Made by a program: the position numbers and the translations under genes. The notes beneath the pieces were generated by a model. The model was not told where the DNA came from. It did not search any database and saw nothing but the letters and a program-made list of their open reading frames with translations. DNA of 64,000 nucleotides from the NCBI RefSeq assembly GCF_000246895.1, contig NZ_BAEV01000002.1, positions 40,648 through 104,647 of the forward strand, in the 5' to 3' direction. Below are positions 1 through 9,554 of this stretch, piece by piece. This DNA is from Clostridium arbusti SL206. GTDB lineage: Bacteria > Bacillota > Clostridia > Clostridiales > Clostridiaceae. Position 1 is the first letter of the stretch. Each line of letters begins with the position of its first letter.

Positions 1-2257
1 TTTCCTTTTGAGAAATCTCATCCCTTTTCCCTTTAAAGTCTTCAACTTTTAGATCTACTTTTAATACTGATAGTTGTTTATTAGCTTTTCCAAATTGTTC
101 ATCTAATTCTTTTAAATCTTCTTCTACTTTTTTTAACTGCTGCTGATTTTCAATTAATCTTGTATTTTCTCTACTGTATTCAACCTCTAAACTACTCTTC
201 TCTTCACCTAAAGATTTACTTTTCTTATCTAAATCTATCTTTTTAGCATTAAATATACCTACATTATGCTTTAAGACATCAAATTTATTTTTAAGCTCTT
301 CCACTGAATCACTTTTAAATTTTTCACCCAATTCATGAATTTTTAATTGATTTTCTTCTACATTTTTCTTTTCACCTTTAATATTAGTTTGTGCCTTTAT
401 TATTTCTTCTGTTAATACTGTGTATTTTTTCTCTTTACTGCTTAAATCTACTTTTAACTGATCTATATTATTGGATTCCAGTACTGTAATATTTTCTATA
501 AAATGATGTTTGGATCCGCATACAGGACAAGCTTCTCCTTCTAACAATGCCTTTCTTAAGGTATGAGCTATATTTTCAGTTTCAATTTTCTTTATAGAAT
601 CCTTTAGTTCACTAATTTCTAATTCCGCTGAAACTTTATCCTTCTCTTTATTATCCATCTGTTTTTTTAAAGCTTCAATATTTGTGTTACTCTTATGTAA
701 ATCAGCATTATAGTCCTTATATTTACTCCATTTGTCTCTTAAAATGGATAACTTTTCTTGAAAATTTAATAGTGTATTTTCATCTCCAGGACAATTTTCT
801 ACAAGCTGCTTAAATTCTTCATTATACTTAATCAATAGATTTTTACTTTCTTTAAGTTTTTCTAATAAATTTTCACTTTTAATCTTAGCTTTTTCAATAT
901 TTGATAATATATTTTCTTTACTTACTAATAAATTATATTTCTGCTTTGATAAATTCTCACAAGTATTTGAAATTACTATACCATCATTAACTTTTTTCTT
1001 ATATTCTTCAGGTACTATCAAATCTTCTACTCTATTTTCCTTTGCAATAATACTATCATTAAGATTTTTAAGATTTTTTTCGTTCTTCTCTATTTCTGAA
1101 TTTATACTTTTCCCATTTCTTTCTATTTCATCAATATTATCTTTTAATGAGACCGTTTCCTTCTCTAAATCATTTACTAATTTTTTTTCCTCTATTGCGT
1201 CTATAACCTTCTGCTGTTTTATAGTTAATTCAGGTAGTTCGTTTTCCTTCTTGCCTTTAGCTACTTCTAATAAAGATTCTAATTTTACTTTGTTTTCCTT
1301 TATAATTTCTGATTTACTATTTAAATCAGAAAGCTTATTTGTTATATCACCAGTTTGCTTTAACGTAGTTTCATAACTATCAACGTAGGGCTTCACCTTT
1401 AAAGCACTTTCAGCCAAAGTAACTTTTCTTTCACTTTCATTTATTTCGTCTGCTTTTTCTTTAAGTTTATTATCTCTATCTAATTGCTCCTTTAATTCAT
1501 TTTGAAGATTCCATAGTTCCTTACCCTTACTAAACTTTTCTTCATAGAGCTTCAATTCCATTTGGAATTTATCACATTGCTGTTTTGTTTCCATGAGAAC
1601 TTTTGTCTTTTCCTTTAGTGCTTCATCACTGATATGTTCATATCCCTTTAATTCTCCCTCCAGTATGCTTGCTTTTTCCTTTTCCGCTCTAATCTTGCTA
1701 TTTAACTTAATAGAAAGGTTATCTCCATATTTTTGAAGGCTAAATAATCTCTCCAGCATATTTCTTCTATCTTTTCCTTCTAACTTTAGAAATTCACTAA
1801 ATTTTCCCTGAGGCAGCACCACAGTTCTTGTAAAATCCTCTAGCCTTAATCCGATTATTTCTTCACATTTTCCTGTTACAGTTTTAGCTCCTTCTTCTAA
1901 AATCACTTCATTTTCATCAGTTATATCTATTATCTTTGCAGACCTAGTTCTCACACTTCCTGTTTTACGTTCTCTTCTAAATTCTCTATCTACCCTATAT
2001 CTTTTTATTTCTCTTGCAGAAATTTGAAACTCAAAACTCACATTTAAGCTATCACAATTGGTATTCATATAATTTGAACTTTTCCTTGCCACTTCTCCAT
2101 ACAATGCTAAAGTAATACCATCAAGTATGGTAGATTTACCGCTTCCCGTTGGACCAAATATACCAAATAGACCTTTATCGGTTAACTTTTCAAAGTCAAC
2201 ACTCTGACTCTCTATAAAACTATTTAACCCTTTTATCTTAAGTTTAATTGGTCTCAT
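1..2257 (-). CDS. sbcC: Exonuclease SbcC, N-terminal ~750 residues (runs off left edge)
   Basis: Large SMC/Rad50-like ATPase of the SbcCD complex, which opens hairpins and trims DNA ends. The frame is open from an ATG at 2257 to the window edge, so the C-terminal ATPase lobe is outside. The N-terminus starts MRPIKLKIKGLNSF and has a Walker A (GPTGSGKST, near residue 35). A long heptad-rich coiled coil follows, with the zinc hook CPVCG encoded around 520-535. The start overlaps the end of sbcD by 14 bases, so the two are translationally coupled. The family is unambiguous; only the missing end is unknown. Confidence 0.95.
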   Translation of the reverse strand, partial: MRPIKLKIKGLNSFIESQSVDFEKLTDKGLFGIFGPTGSGKSTILDGITLALYGEVARKSSNYMNTNCDSLNVSFEFQISAREIKRYRVDREFRRERKTGSVRTRSAKIIDITDENEVILEEGAKTVTGKCEEIIGLRLEDFTRTVVLPQGKFSEFLKLEGKDRRNMLERLFSLQKYGDNLSIKLNSKIRAEKEKASILEGELKGYEHISDEALKEKTKVLMETKQQCDKFQMELKLYEEKFSKGKELWNLQNELKEQLDRDNKLKEKADEINESERKVTLAESALKVKPYVDSYETTLKQTGDITNKLSDLNSKSEIIKENKVKLESLLEVAKGKKENELPELTIKQQKVIDAIEEKKLVNDLEKETVSLKDNIDEIERNGKSINSEIEKNEKNLKNLNDSIIAKENRVEDLIVPEEYKKKVNDGIVISNTCENLSKQKYNLLVSKENILSNIEKAKIKSENLLEKLKESKNLLIKYNEEFKQLVENCPGDENTLLNFQEKLSILRDKWSKYKDYNADLHKSNTNIEALKKQMDNKEKDKVSAELEISELKDSIKKIETENIAHTLRKALLEGEACPVCGSKHHFIENITVLESNNIDQLKVDLSSKEKKYTVLTEEIIKAQTNIKGEKKNVEENQLKIHELGEKFKSDSVEELKNKFDVLKHNVGIFNAKKIDLDKKSKSLGEEKSSLEVEYSRENTRLIENQQQLKKVEEDLKELDEQFGKANKQLSVLKVDLKVEDFKGKRDEISQKE

Positions 2258-3467
2258 CTTCATCTTCTCCTTCCCTTATAATAGATAATAATAAATCTAC
2301 TACTTCTGGTTGTGGTTCAACTTCTCTTTCCTTAAAATAGAATTCTTTAAAAATATCTTCAAAGGATTTTTCTGAAAAACTATTTATATCTACCTCTTCA
2401 CTATTTTCTCCAACTATCTTAGGTACAATTTCCAAAATATCATTTTTGGCATTTTTCATTAGCTTTATTTCGTCTTCTCTTATATATCTGTCAGTTGTTA
2501 TCTCAAGATAAACCCAACAATTCTTTTCTTTGTTTTCTTCACATATGTTAATTGCCTCTTCAATACTTTTACATTTCCACACCTCTATAGGCTTATAGAG
2601 CTTAAATTCCACTTCTTGAATATTGCAATCTTCACCTGCTTTTGCCTCTACGATAAAACATTTTTTCTTAAAATTAATTTCCTTCTTATTATAATGTATT
2701 GGTGATCCCGCATATCTAGCTCTTCTATCTGTACCCGGTACTACCTGTGGTTTATGAACATGCCCTAGGGCAATATACTGAGCATTTTTAGGAAAACAGC
2801 TTCCATCTACAATGAAACTTCCTCCAAGTTGGATGCTTCTCTCCGATCCCGCCTCTTCACTTCCCATAGCAAATAAATGTGATACTGCTATATTTATAGT
2901 ATCCTCTCTGTAGTTTCTACTTAAAGTTTCAAATAAAGTCTTTATTCTGTCACTATAGGATTTTAATCTTTCCTCTTCTTCGTCCATTGCTCCATATAGA
3001 ACTTCATTTAATCTCTTTTCACTTGGATATGGCACTGTAAGAATCACAGATTTTTCACCATTTATTTCTAACTCAATAAAACCTTCTCCTGAATTAATAA
3101 CTCTATGATTACCATATTCCCCTACCGGAACTACTGACTTAGGAGTACCCACCATTATAATTCCATGATCCCTGGCTAAGGGGCCTGCTGCTACCAATCT
3201 ATCCGGATTATCATGATTTCCTGATATAACTAAAGTTAATCTTTCACCATTAGCAGATAATTTCTTCAGTGTATTGTAAAACATTCTTTCAGCCCTAGCT
3301 GGTGGATTAGGGTTATCATAAATATCTCCTGCAATAATTATCAAATCAATGTTATTATTTTTAACTATTTGAGCAAAGTCATTAAGAAATGCCTCCTGCT
3401 CGTCCATACGACTACAACCCTCTAAATTTTTACCTAAATGCCAGTCAGCTGTATGTAAAATTCTCAT
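2244..3467 (-). CDS. sbcD: Exonuclease SbcD, Mre11-like nuclease subunit
   Basis: Calcineurin-fold nuclease subunit of SbcCD, 407 residues, the normal length. All metal-binding motifs are visible in order: DWH (residues 8-10), GDIYDNP (about 47-53), SGNHDN (about 81-86), and GHVHKP near residue 235. The ATG at 3467 follows GAGGGGAAATAA, a good ribosome binding site. The last codons overlap the sbcC start, the usual sbcD-sbcC order. An acidic tail (DEDE) closes the protein. Nothing is missing. Confidence 0.96.
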   Translation of the reverse strand: MRILHTADWHLGKNLEGCSRMDEQEAFLNDFAQIVKNNNIDLIIIAGDIYDNPNPPARAERMFYNTLKKLSANGERLTLVISGNHDNPDRLVAAGPLARDHGIIMVGTPKSVVPVGEYGNHRVINSGEGFIELEINGEKSVILTVPYPSEKRLNEVLYGAMDEEEERLKSYSDRIKTLFETLSRNYREDTINIAVSHLFAMGSEEAGSERSIQLGGSFIVDGSCFPKNAQYIALGHVHKPQVVPGTDRRARYAGSPIHYNKKEINFKKKCFIVEAKAGEDCNIQEVEFKLYKPIEVWKCKSIEEAINICEENKEKNCWVYLEITTDRYIREDEIKLMKNAKNDILEIVPKIVGENSEEVDINSFSEKSFEDIFKEFYFKEREVEPQPEVVDLLLSIIREGEDEDETN

Positions 3468-3654
3468 TTATTTCCCCTCCAAGCTGAATATTCATCTACA
3501 ATAATTCCTACATTTTATTAATTCTATTCCTTTAATACTATTTTAACATCTTAATAAATCTTATCAATTAATTTATGTACAATAATCCTAAACTTATCGT
3601 GGTATAAAAAACTCTCAGCAAGTAATATTCATTGATAGAAACTAAAAGAAATAA

Positions 3655-3695
3655 GAACGTACACAGCTTTTATTTTAAAAAATCTATGTACGTTC
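3655..3695 (-). terminator. Terminator of the ABC-F gene
   Basis: Hairpin with arms GAACGTACACAG and CTATGTACGTTC (one mismatch) just after the stop of the ABC-F gene. On the minus strand the stem is followed by a T-rich stretch. The rest of the 3468-3702 interval shows nothing else. Confidence 0.7.
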
Positions 3696-3702
3696 CAATT
3701 TT

Positions 3703-5373
3703 TCATTTAATATTAAGATATTTTATTTTTAACTTCATCTTTAATTGCTTTAACTCTTTTAATATTTTATAATATTCATTATCTAGCTCTTTAACATCAT
3801 CCTTTTTAGCGGGAGCAGATAATTTGCCTATAACTTCTGAAAGACGATTTTCAAGTACAAGTATTTGTTTTTTAATCTCTTCTTCTCTATCAGTTACAGG
3901 ATTATTCTTTTTCTCAATATATTCTTCATAACTTCCTTTTGAAGTTAAAATCTTGTGGTTTTCAATATATATAATATTATCTGCTAAAGAACTTATAAAT
4001 CTTCTGTCATGAGAAACAAATATAATGCTTCCACCATAATCCTTTAATACTTCTTCCACAACCTCAAGGGAATCTACATCTAAATAGTTAGTTGGTTCAT
4101 CTAGTATAAGTAAATTTATATCACTTAATATAAGTTTTGCAAAGCAAACTTTAACCCGTTCTCCACCACTTAGAATCTTAACTTTTTTATGAACTTCTCT
4201 ATCCTTAAATAAGAGTCTCCCTAGTATAATACGAATATAAGTTTCATCATAAACACTGTCTATAGTGACATTTTCAAGTATACTTAGTTCATCATTTACA
4301 ATGTCAAGTTCCTGACTATAATATCCTACTTTTAGTGCCTTAGATTTCTTAATTGAACTTTCACTCTTCATAATCATCTTTATAAGAGTACTTTTACCAC
4401 AGCCATTAGGTCCTATAATAGCATTTTTCGAGTTATTAAATATAGTAAATTCTGCATTTTCAAATATAGTTTTATTTTGAAAGGATTTATTAATATTATT
4501 ACCCCATATGAGCACATTATTATAAAGCTTATTTCCATCCGGTACATCTAATTTTATCTTTTTTATCTCGCCAGGCTTTTGCTTTATGTCCATATGGTCC
4601 AATCTTTTCTCCATATTCTTTATGTTTCTATCAAGACTGGCCTTTGCTTTTTGACCACCCATTTTATGAAGTCTTGCCTCAGAATTACCCATACGGGTAG
4701 GTGTCCTTTTTATAGAATTTTCTCTCCTTTTTACCTGTTCAACAGACTCTTTAATCCTTCTTTTTTCTCTATTATATTGTTCATATTCAAAAGCTTCCCT
4801 GTTAAATTCCTGATTTTTCTGATCTTTATAATCACTGTAATTACCTTTATATTCTTTAATTTTACCCTTATTTAAATCAAATATGCTATTGCATAATTTA
4901 TCCAAAAATTCTCTATCATGAGATACAATTATAAAGGCACCCTTGTATTCTTTAAATTTTTTTTCAAGGAATTCTACACCCTGAATATCTAAATTGCTAG
5001 TGGGCTCATCGCCAATTATCATAGGGCTATTGTCATAAAAGCCCTTAGCCAGCTTAAATCGGGTCTTTTCTCCACCGCTCAAATAATTATTCCATGTTGT
5101 ATTAGCTCCAAAAGCTTTAGCTGCCTTACTATTTATGGTGCCCTGATCCTCTTTATCAAGCTGTTCTATTATACTAAAATCAACATATCTTTTAACAGAG
5201 CCCTCATATTCACTATCTATTCCAGCAAGTATATTTAGCAGTGTGGTTTTACCTTCACCATTGATACCCACCAGCCCAATTCGGTCTTCTGAATAAACTT
5301 TTAAATTTTTTATATTAAGTATAAGTCTATCCCTATAATATTTTTTAACATTTTTACATTCTAATAACAACAC
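3703..5373 (-). CDS. ABC-F ribosomal protection protein (antibiotic resistance type)
   Basis: Twin-ABC ATPase of the ABC-F family, 556 residues, with no membrane segments. Such proteins bind the ribosomal E site and dislodge drugs acting at the peptidyl transferase centre or exit tunnel. Visible: Walker A GINGEGKTT (about 36) and GPNGCGKST (about 318), signatures LSGGEKTRF (about 98) and LSGGERVKV (about 400), Walker B with DEPTNYLD, and a basic coiled linker (about 185-265) that in this family reaches the drug site. A short Lys-rich C-terminal coil follows. The start is GTG at 5373. Layout and leader regulation fit the Vga/Lsa/Cpl-like resistance group (pleuromutilin, lincosamide, streptogramin A), but the exact subfamily and drug range cannot be read from sequence. 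A housekeeping EttA/Uup role is less likely. Confidence 0.85.
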   Translation of the reverse strand: MLLLECKNVKKYYRDRLILNIKNLKVYSEDRIGLVGINGEGKTTLLNILAGIDSEYEGSVKRYVDFSIIEQLDKEDQGTINSKAAKAFGANTTWNNYLSGGEKTRFKLAKGFYDNSPMIIGDEPTSNLDIQGVEFLEKKFKEYKGAFIIVSHDREFLDKLCNSIFDLNKGKIKEYKGNYSDYKDQKNQEFNREAFEYEQYNREKRRIKESVEQVKRRENSIKRTPTRMGNSEARLHKMGGQKAKASLDRNIKNMEKRLDHMDIKQKPGEIKKIKLDVPDGNKLYNNVLIWGNNINKSFQNKTIFENAEFTIFNNSKNAIIGPNGCGKSTLIKMIMKSESSIKKSKALKVGYYSQELDIVNDELSILENVTIDSVYDETYIRIILGRLLFKDREVHKKVKILSGGERVKVCFAKLILSDINLLILDEPTNYLDVDSLEVVEEVLKDYGGSIIFVSHDRRFISSLADNIIYIENHKILTSKGSYEEYIEKKNNPVTDREEEIKKQILVLENRLSEVIGKLSAPAKKDDVKELDNEYYKILKELKQLKMKLKIKYLNIK

Positions 5374-5744
5374 AAAAAACCCCTCCTTAAACCCAGAGAG
5401 GATATAACTTTGCCAATATAAAGATTACTTATAAAAGTACAATACAAAGTGTATTTATATAATAGAATACACAAATAAACCTATGATAAAACATAGATAA
5501 AATAAATACTCTTACTAGTAATAAAGATATTATAAAAGCAACGATACACTATCCACTCATAGGTTTTAATAAAATTAAGCGCAAAAACTCTAAGTCTAAT
5601 TTAAAGTTTTTAATTATTTTACTAAACAGTCCTTATAAGTGAATTACATTCTCATGACTTCAAATACCTTTACCCTTTCATGTATTTATTAATTAAATTT
5701 ATACCTTGTGATTTTATTGTAGCATGCTATTGTGGTAAAATCAA
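5374..5744 (-). promoter_or_regulatory. Promoter and ~335-nt attenuator leader of the ABC-F gene
   Basis: On the minus strand a sigma-A promoter has TTGATT (5744-5739), a 17-bp spacer and TACAAT (5721-5716). The leader then contains a three-codon uORF, ATG AGA ATG TAA (5655-5644), preceded by AAAGG. A perfect 10-bp stem AAACCTATGA/TCATAGGTTT (5566-5557 with 5486-5477) comes next. Last is an intrinsic terminator CCTCTC...GAGGGG plus six T (5401-5374) directly before the GTG start, and its right arm contains the Shine-Dalgarno. This is the architecture of antibiotic-induced ribosome-mediated attenuation known for other ABC-F genes. The switching itself is inference. Confidence 0.75.
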
Positions 5745-5757
5745 CAGTCCTCATTCA

Positions 5758-5916
5758 CTTAGGCACATTCAAATAAATAACTAGTCAGTATGCTAGTCTA
5801 TTTTGAATCCCACTACGTCAACAGAACCCTCAGATAGCTCACTATCTGAAGAACCTATTTCCTTGTAGGATTCAAAATATACGTCGCATCTTTGACTTAC
5901 TATTTATTTTCATATA
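5758..5916. repeat. MITE-like element, copy 1
   Basis: About 158 bp that recurs in opposite orientation at 10165-10324 with only a handful of differences. The ends carry an imperfect terminal inverted repeat of about 21 bp (TTAGGCACATTCAAATAAATA against TAAGGTATATGAAAATAAATA). The centre holds a palindrome, TCAGATAG...CTATCTGA. No coding capacity, so a non-autonomous miniature element is the best reading. This copy truncates the adjacent araC-like gene. Confidence 0.7.
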
Positions 5917-6042
5917 CCTTATAGCGGTAATAGTTATTTCATTATGGGCATGTTTTCTATCACAATTATTTATTGTTTCAGCATATCTTACCTCAATATT
6001 AGGTAATTTATCATTTCTAAAAATCTTACTATTTAAAGACAA
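5872..6042 (-). pseudogene. N-terminal stub of an AraC-family regulator
   Basis: A TTG start at 6042 has an ideal GGAGG seven bases upstream. It is followed by about 42 residues resembling the sugar-binding cupin of AraC regulators (NIEVRYAET, then KHAHNEITITAI). The frame then enters the MITE-like repeat and stops at 5872. The DNA-binding C-terminal half is absent from the window. Short remnant, truncated by element insertion or by later recombination at it. Confidence 0.6.
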
Positions 6043-6187
6043 AAAAGTTCCTCCTTACTATTTAAGATTAATAAATCTATACCTCATGTAGTAATAATTA
6101 TTAATAAGTAGACTTGTTTTTAAGTATAACAGTGTTAAAATAAATTATATACAGTAAATACTAAAATACGAAAGGGGGGCACTAGCT

Positions 6188-7402
6188 TTGCATAGTGTAC
6201 AAGAAATTTCTCCACAAATATTCTGGGTTGGAGGAAGCGATAGAAGGCTTGAACTTTTTGAAAATATGTTTCCTCTTCCAAACGGAGTTTCATACAACTC
6301 ATATGTAATATTAGATGATAAAACAGTGCTTTTAGACACAGTTGATTCATCAATCACTAAACTATTTATAGAAAATATAAAACATGTTCTTGCCGGTAGA
6401 ACTCTGGATTATTTGGTTATTAACCATATAGAACCAGATCATGGCGCTAATATTGAGGAAATAGTAAGACTTTATCCAGATGTAAAAATAATAGGAAGTA
6501 AAACAACATTTAAGTTTTTTGGTCAATATTTTGATAAAGATATATCATCTAACAGTATAGTAATAGAAAAAGAAGGTACAGAAATATCACTTGGCAATCA
6601 TACTCTTAGCTTTTATTTCGCTCCTATGGTGCACTGGCCAGAAGTTATGGTAACCTATGAAAAATCTGAAGGTATCTTGTTTTCTGCAGATGCATTTGGA
6701 TCTTTTGGAGCACTATCTGGAAATATTTTTGCAGATGAAACAGATTTTGAAAATGTCTTTTTAGATGAAGCAAGAAGATACTATACTAATATTGTAGGAA
6801 AATATGGAAGACAGGTTCAATCTGCTTTAAAAAAGCTTTCAACACTTGAAATTAATATGATTTGCTCCGTTCATGGTCCTATATGGCACAAAAAGGACAT
6901 TCCTTACATTTTAGACAAATATAATCGCTGGAGTCTTTATAAACCTGAGAAAAATGGTGTTGTCTTTGTCTACGGATCTATGTATGGAAATACAGAAAAT
7001 GTGATAAATGCTCTAGCGAACAAACTTGCTCAAAGAGGTGCTAAGGATATTCGCATGTACGATGTATCCAAAACTCACCCTTCTTATATAATATCTGATT
7101 TATGGAAATATAGTCATATGGTAATTGCTGCTCCAACATATAATCTGAACCTTTACTACCCAATGCATACACTATTACATGAATTAAATGCATTAGCCTT
7201 TAAAAACCGTAAAGTTTCAATTATAGGAAACCATACTTGGGCAAGTGCTGCAGTAAAACAAATGAAAGAATTAATAGCTTCTATGCCTAATATGGAAGTT
7301 ATAGGTCAACCATTAGATATAAATTCTACACTTAAAGCAGAACAAGAACAAAAACTTGACAAGCTAGCTGATGACATTTGTAAATCCTTGAGTGAAATAT
7401 AA
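6188..7402 (+). CDS. fprA: Flavodiiron protein (A-type flavoprotein FprA)
   Basis: Cytoplasmic flavodiiron enzyme that reduces O2 to water, or NO to N2O, protecting strict anaerobes. 404 residues. The metallo-beta-lactamase half has the diiron ligands HIEPDH (H80, E82, D84, H85), a His in APMVHWPE, an Asp in SADAFG and a His in SVHGPIW. The C-terminal flavodoxin domain (from about 255) begins VFVYGSMYGNTEN, the FMN phosphate loop. The start is TTG at 6188 behind AAAGGGGGG; the start MHSVQEISPQIFW is typical. It lies alone inside the pair of inverted repeats and ends in a strong hairpin. Confidence 0.92.
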   Translation: MHSVQEISPQIFWVGGSDRRLELFENMFPLPNGVSYNSYVILDDKTVLLDTVDSSITKLFIENIKHVLAGRTLDYLVINHIEPDHGANIEEIVRLYPDVKIIGSKTTFKFFGQYFDKDISSNSIVIEKEGTEISLGNHTLSFYFAPMVHWPEVMVTYEKSEGILFSADAFGSFGALSGNIFADETDFENVFLDEARRYYTNIVGKYGRQVQSALKKLSTLEINMICSVHGPIWHKKDIPYILDKYNRWSLYKPEKNGVVFVYGSMYGNTENVINALANKLAQRGAKDIRMYDVSKTHPSYIISDLWKYSHMVIAAPTYNLNLYYPMHTLLHELNALAFKNRKVSIIGNHTWASAAVKQMKELIASMPNMEVIGQPLDINSTLKAEQEQKLDKLADDICKSLSEI

Positions 7403-7419
7403 AAACTTTTTATATAAGC

Positions 7420-7462
7420 CATGAAAAACCCTGAATATAATATTATTCGAGGGTTTTTCATG
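7420..7462. terminator. Bidirectional terminator between fprA and the TetB(P)-like gene
   Basis: Perfect stem CATGAAAAACCCT/AGGGTTTTTCATG with A- and T-runs on both sides, placed between two convergent genes. Confidence 0.85.
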
Positions 7463-7485
7463 ATGTATTTCCTATTTCCAGATTA

Positions 7486-9411
7486 CTATAAACAGTGCAT
7501 ATACCCCTTTGCCTCATCTCCACTGACCAGAAATGCTTGTCCTTTTGAGCAAAAAATAGAGGTGGATGTATAATCAATGTCAGCATTCTTATTATATCCT
7601 ATTTTCTTTATTACCTCTTCCTCATTGTGACAGATATCATATCCATCAAAAATAAAGTTTATTTTTCCCTTACCTTTTGTTATTGCGGTAAATTCTATCC
7701 CATAATTCATAAAGGTAGCCACAGGGCCCCTTCCTATTATAATAACCTTATTGAGAGAGGTTTGTGGAGCTTCAAAAGAACCCTTTAATTTTTGTATATC
7801 AGATAAAATCCTTCCCATATAATCTATATCTGCTTCCATTTTAAATCGATAATAGGGTTCAATCAGCACATTTTTTGTATTTTCAAGCCCCTGTCTCAAA
7901 GCTCTAAAGGTGGCTTCTCTAAAATCTCCTCCACTGGTATGTTTATTATGTGCTCTTCCAGTGATTAAAGTAATCTTTAAATCGGTTATAGGAGAACCTG
8001 TTAATATACCATGATGCTCCCTTTCATAAATATGTGTACAAACCAAATTTTGATTTCCAATAGTTAAATCATCGGTATGACATACACTATTAAATATAAT
8101 TCCACTATTTCTCTCTGCAGGCTCTAATTTAAGATGTACTTCTGCATAATGTCGTAATGGTTCAAAATGTCCATATCCTTTTGCCTCTGTTAGAATAGTT
8201 TCTTTATAAAGTATTTCACAAGGGCCAAAGTCTACCGATAGATTAAATCTTTCTTCTACTAGCTGCTTTAAAACTTCTAGCTGAATGGTTCCCATAATAT
8301 GAACCTGTATTTCATAAAGTCTTTCATCCCAATTTATATTTAAAGCAGGATCTTCTGATTCCAAAAGCTTAAAATAACTTAAAACATCTTTTGCATTTAT
8401 GGCGTCATCAAATATAACTTTTGATTTTAGCGTTGGAATCATTTCATAATAAATTTTTTCTTTTAATGAACCAACTCCATCGCCTATAGCTGCACTTGAT
8501 AGGCCTGTCACTGCAAAAAGCTCCCCTGCAAAAACCTTATCTACAGCTTTAAACTTATTTCCATTATAAATTCTTATTTGACTTACTTTTTCCGGTATTT
8601 CTTCTCTAACTCTTAAAGTTCCACTTAGTGCCTTTATAAAGGTCAATCTATTTCCCTGCTCGTCATGACGTATTTTATATACTAGTCCACTAAATTCTTC
8701 TTTATCACTGTATTCTGTAAAAGTTAATAAATCCAATACTTCTAAAAAGCTTTCTATACCAACATCTATTAGTGCTGAACCACTTAGACAGGGAAAGATT
8801 TTATTTTCTTTAATCATATTCTTCATAGAATTTATCCATAGATTTTTCTCATAGCCATCTTCTAAATATCTTTCAAAAAGTACTTCATCTCTTTCTGCAA
8901 TAAACTCTATAAGCTCAGAGCTCATTTCACCCTTACTAAGGGCTTCTGTTATAAAACATACATCTTTAGTTAAATTCAAAGAAATTTCTTCAAGTACATC
9001 CTGAGCACTTGCACCCTCTCTATCCATTTTATTAATAAAGAAAAATGTGGGTATGCCATACTTTCTAAGCAGTTCCCAAACTAATTCCGTCTGTCCCTGG
9101 ATCCCTTCTACTCCACTTATTATAACAATGGCATAATCCATTATTCTAATGGCTCTCTCCATTTCTGGTGAAAAATCTGCATGTCCTGGAGTATCCACTA
9201 AATAATAAGTTGAAGATTTATAATTAAAAATACCCTCATCTGAAAATACTGTAATTCCTCTTTCTTTCTCTATATTATGACTATCTAAAAAAGAACTTTT
9301 ATGGTCAACTCTTCCTCTACTTTTAATACTCTTTGTATGATACAGTACTTGCTCCGCGAAGGTAGTCTTTCCAGCGTCTACATGAGCTAATATTCCAATT
9401 GACTTATTCAT
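7486..9411 (-). CDS. TetB(P)/TetM-like ribosomal protection GTPase
   Basis: EF-G-related translational GTPase, 641 residues, close to the length of TetB(P) and TetM. GTPase motifs: AHVDAGKTT (residues 9-17), RGITVF (about 52), DTPGHADF (about 74), NKMDRE (about 129) and SGSAL (about 207). The remaining domains match the EF-G layout. Family members release tetracycline from the ribosomal A site. Chromosomal clostridial relatives are common and not all have been shown to confer resistance, so activity is inference. It is divergent from the 208-residue gene and enclosed by the MITE pair. The ABC-F ribosome-protection gene lies about 2 kb away. Confidence 0.85.
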   Translation of the reverse strand: MNKSIGILAHVDAGKTTFAEQVLYHTKSIKSRGRVDHKSSFLDSHNIEKERGITVFSDEGIFNYKSSTYYLVDTPGHADFSPEMERAIRIMDYAIVIISGVEGIQGQTELVWELLRKYGIPTFFFINKMDREGASAQDVLEEISLNLTKDVCFITEALSKGEMSSELIEFIAERDEVLFERYLEDGYEKNLWINSMKNMIKENKIFPCLSGSALIDVGIESFLEVLDLLTFTEYSDKEEFSGLVYKIRHDEQGNRLTFIKALSGTLRVREEIPEKVSQIRIYNGNKFKAVDKVFAGELFAVTGLSSAAIGDGVGSLKEKIYYEMIPTLKSKVIFDDAINAKDVLSYFKLLESEDPALNINWDERLYEIQVHIMGTIQLEVLKQLVEERFNLSVDFGPCEILYKETILTEAKGYGHFEPLRHYAEVHLKLEPAERNSGIIFNSVCHTDDLTIGNQNLVCTHIYEREHHGILTGSPITDLKITLITGRAHNKHTSGGDFREATFRALRQGLENTKNVLIEPYYRFKMEADIDYMGRILSDIQKLKGSFEAPQTSLNKVIIIGRGPVATFMNYGIEFTAITKGKGKINFIFDGYDICHNEEEVIKKIGYNKNADIDYTSTSIFCSKGQAFLVSGDEAKGYMHCL

Positions 9412-9554
9412 ATTTGCACCTCTATAAATTGATTATATAGATTATTATAAATTAATCATAGTTTTAACTCAATTTTATTTATTTTAGAAAGTAATTATAA
9501 AAATTGTGATACAATATAAGAATTAAGAAATTTAAAAAGAAATAAGGAGAATAT

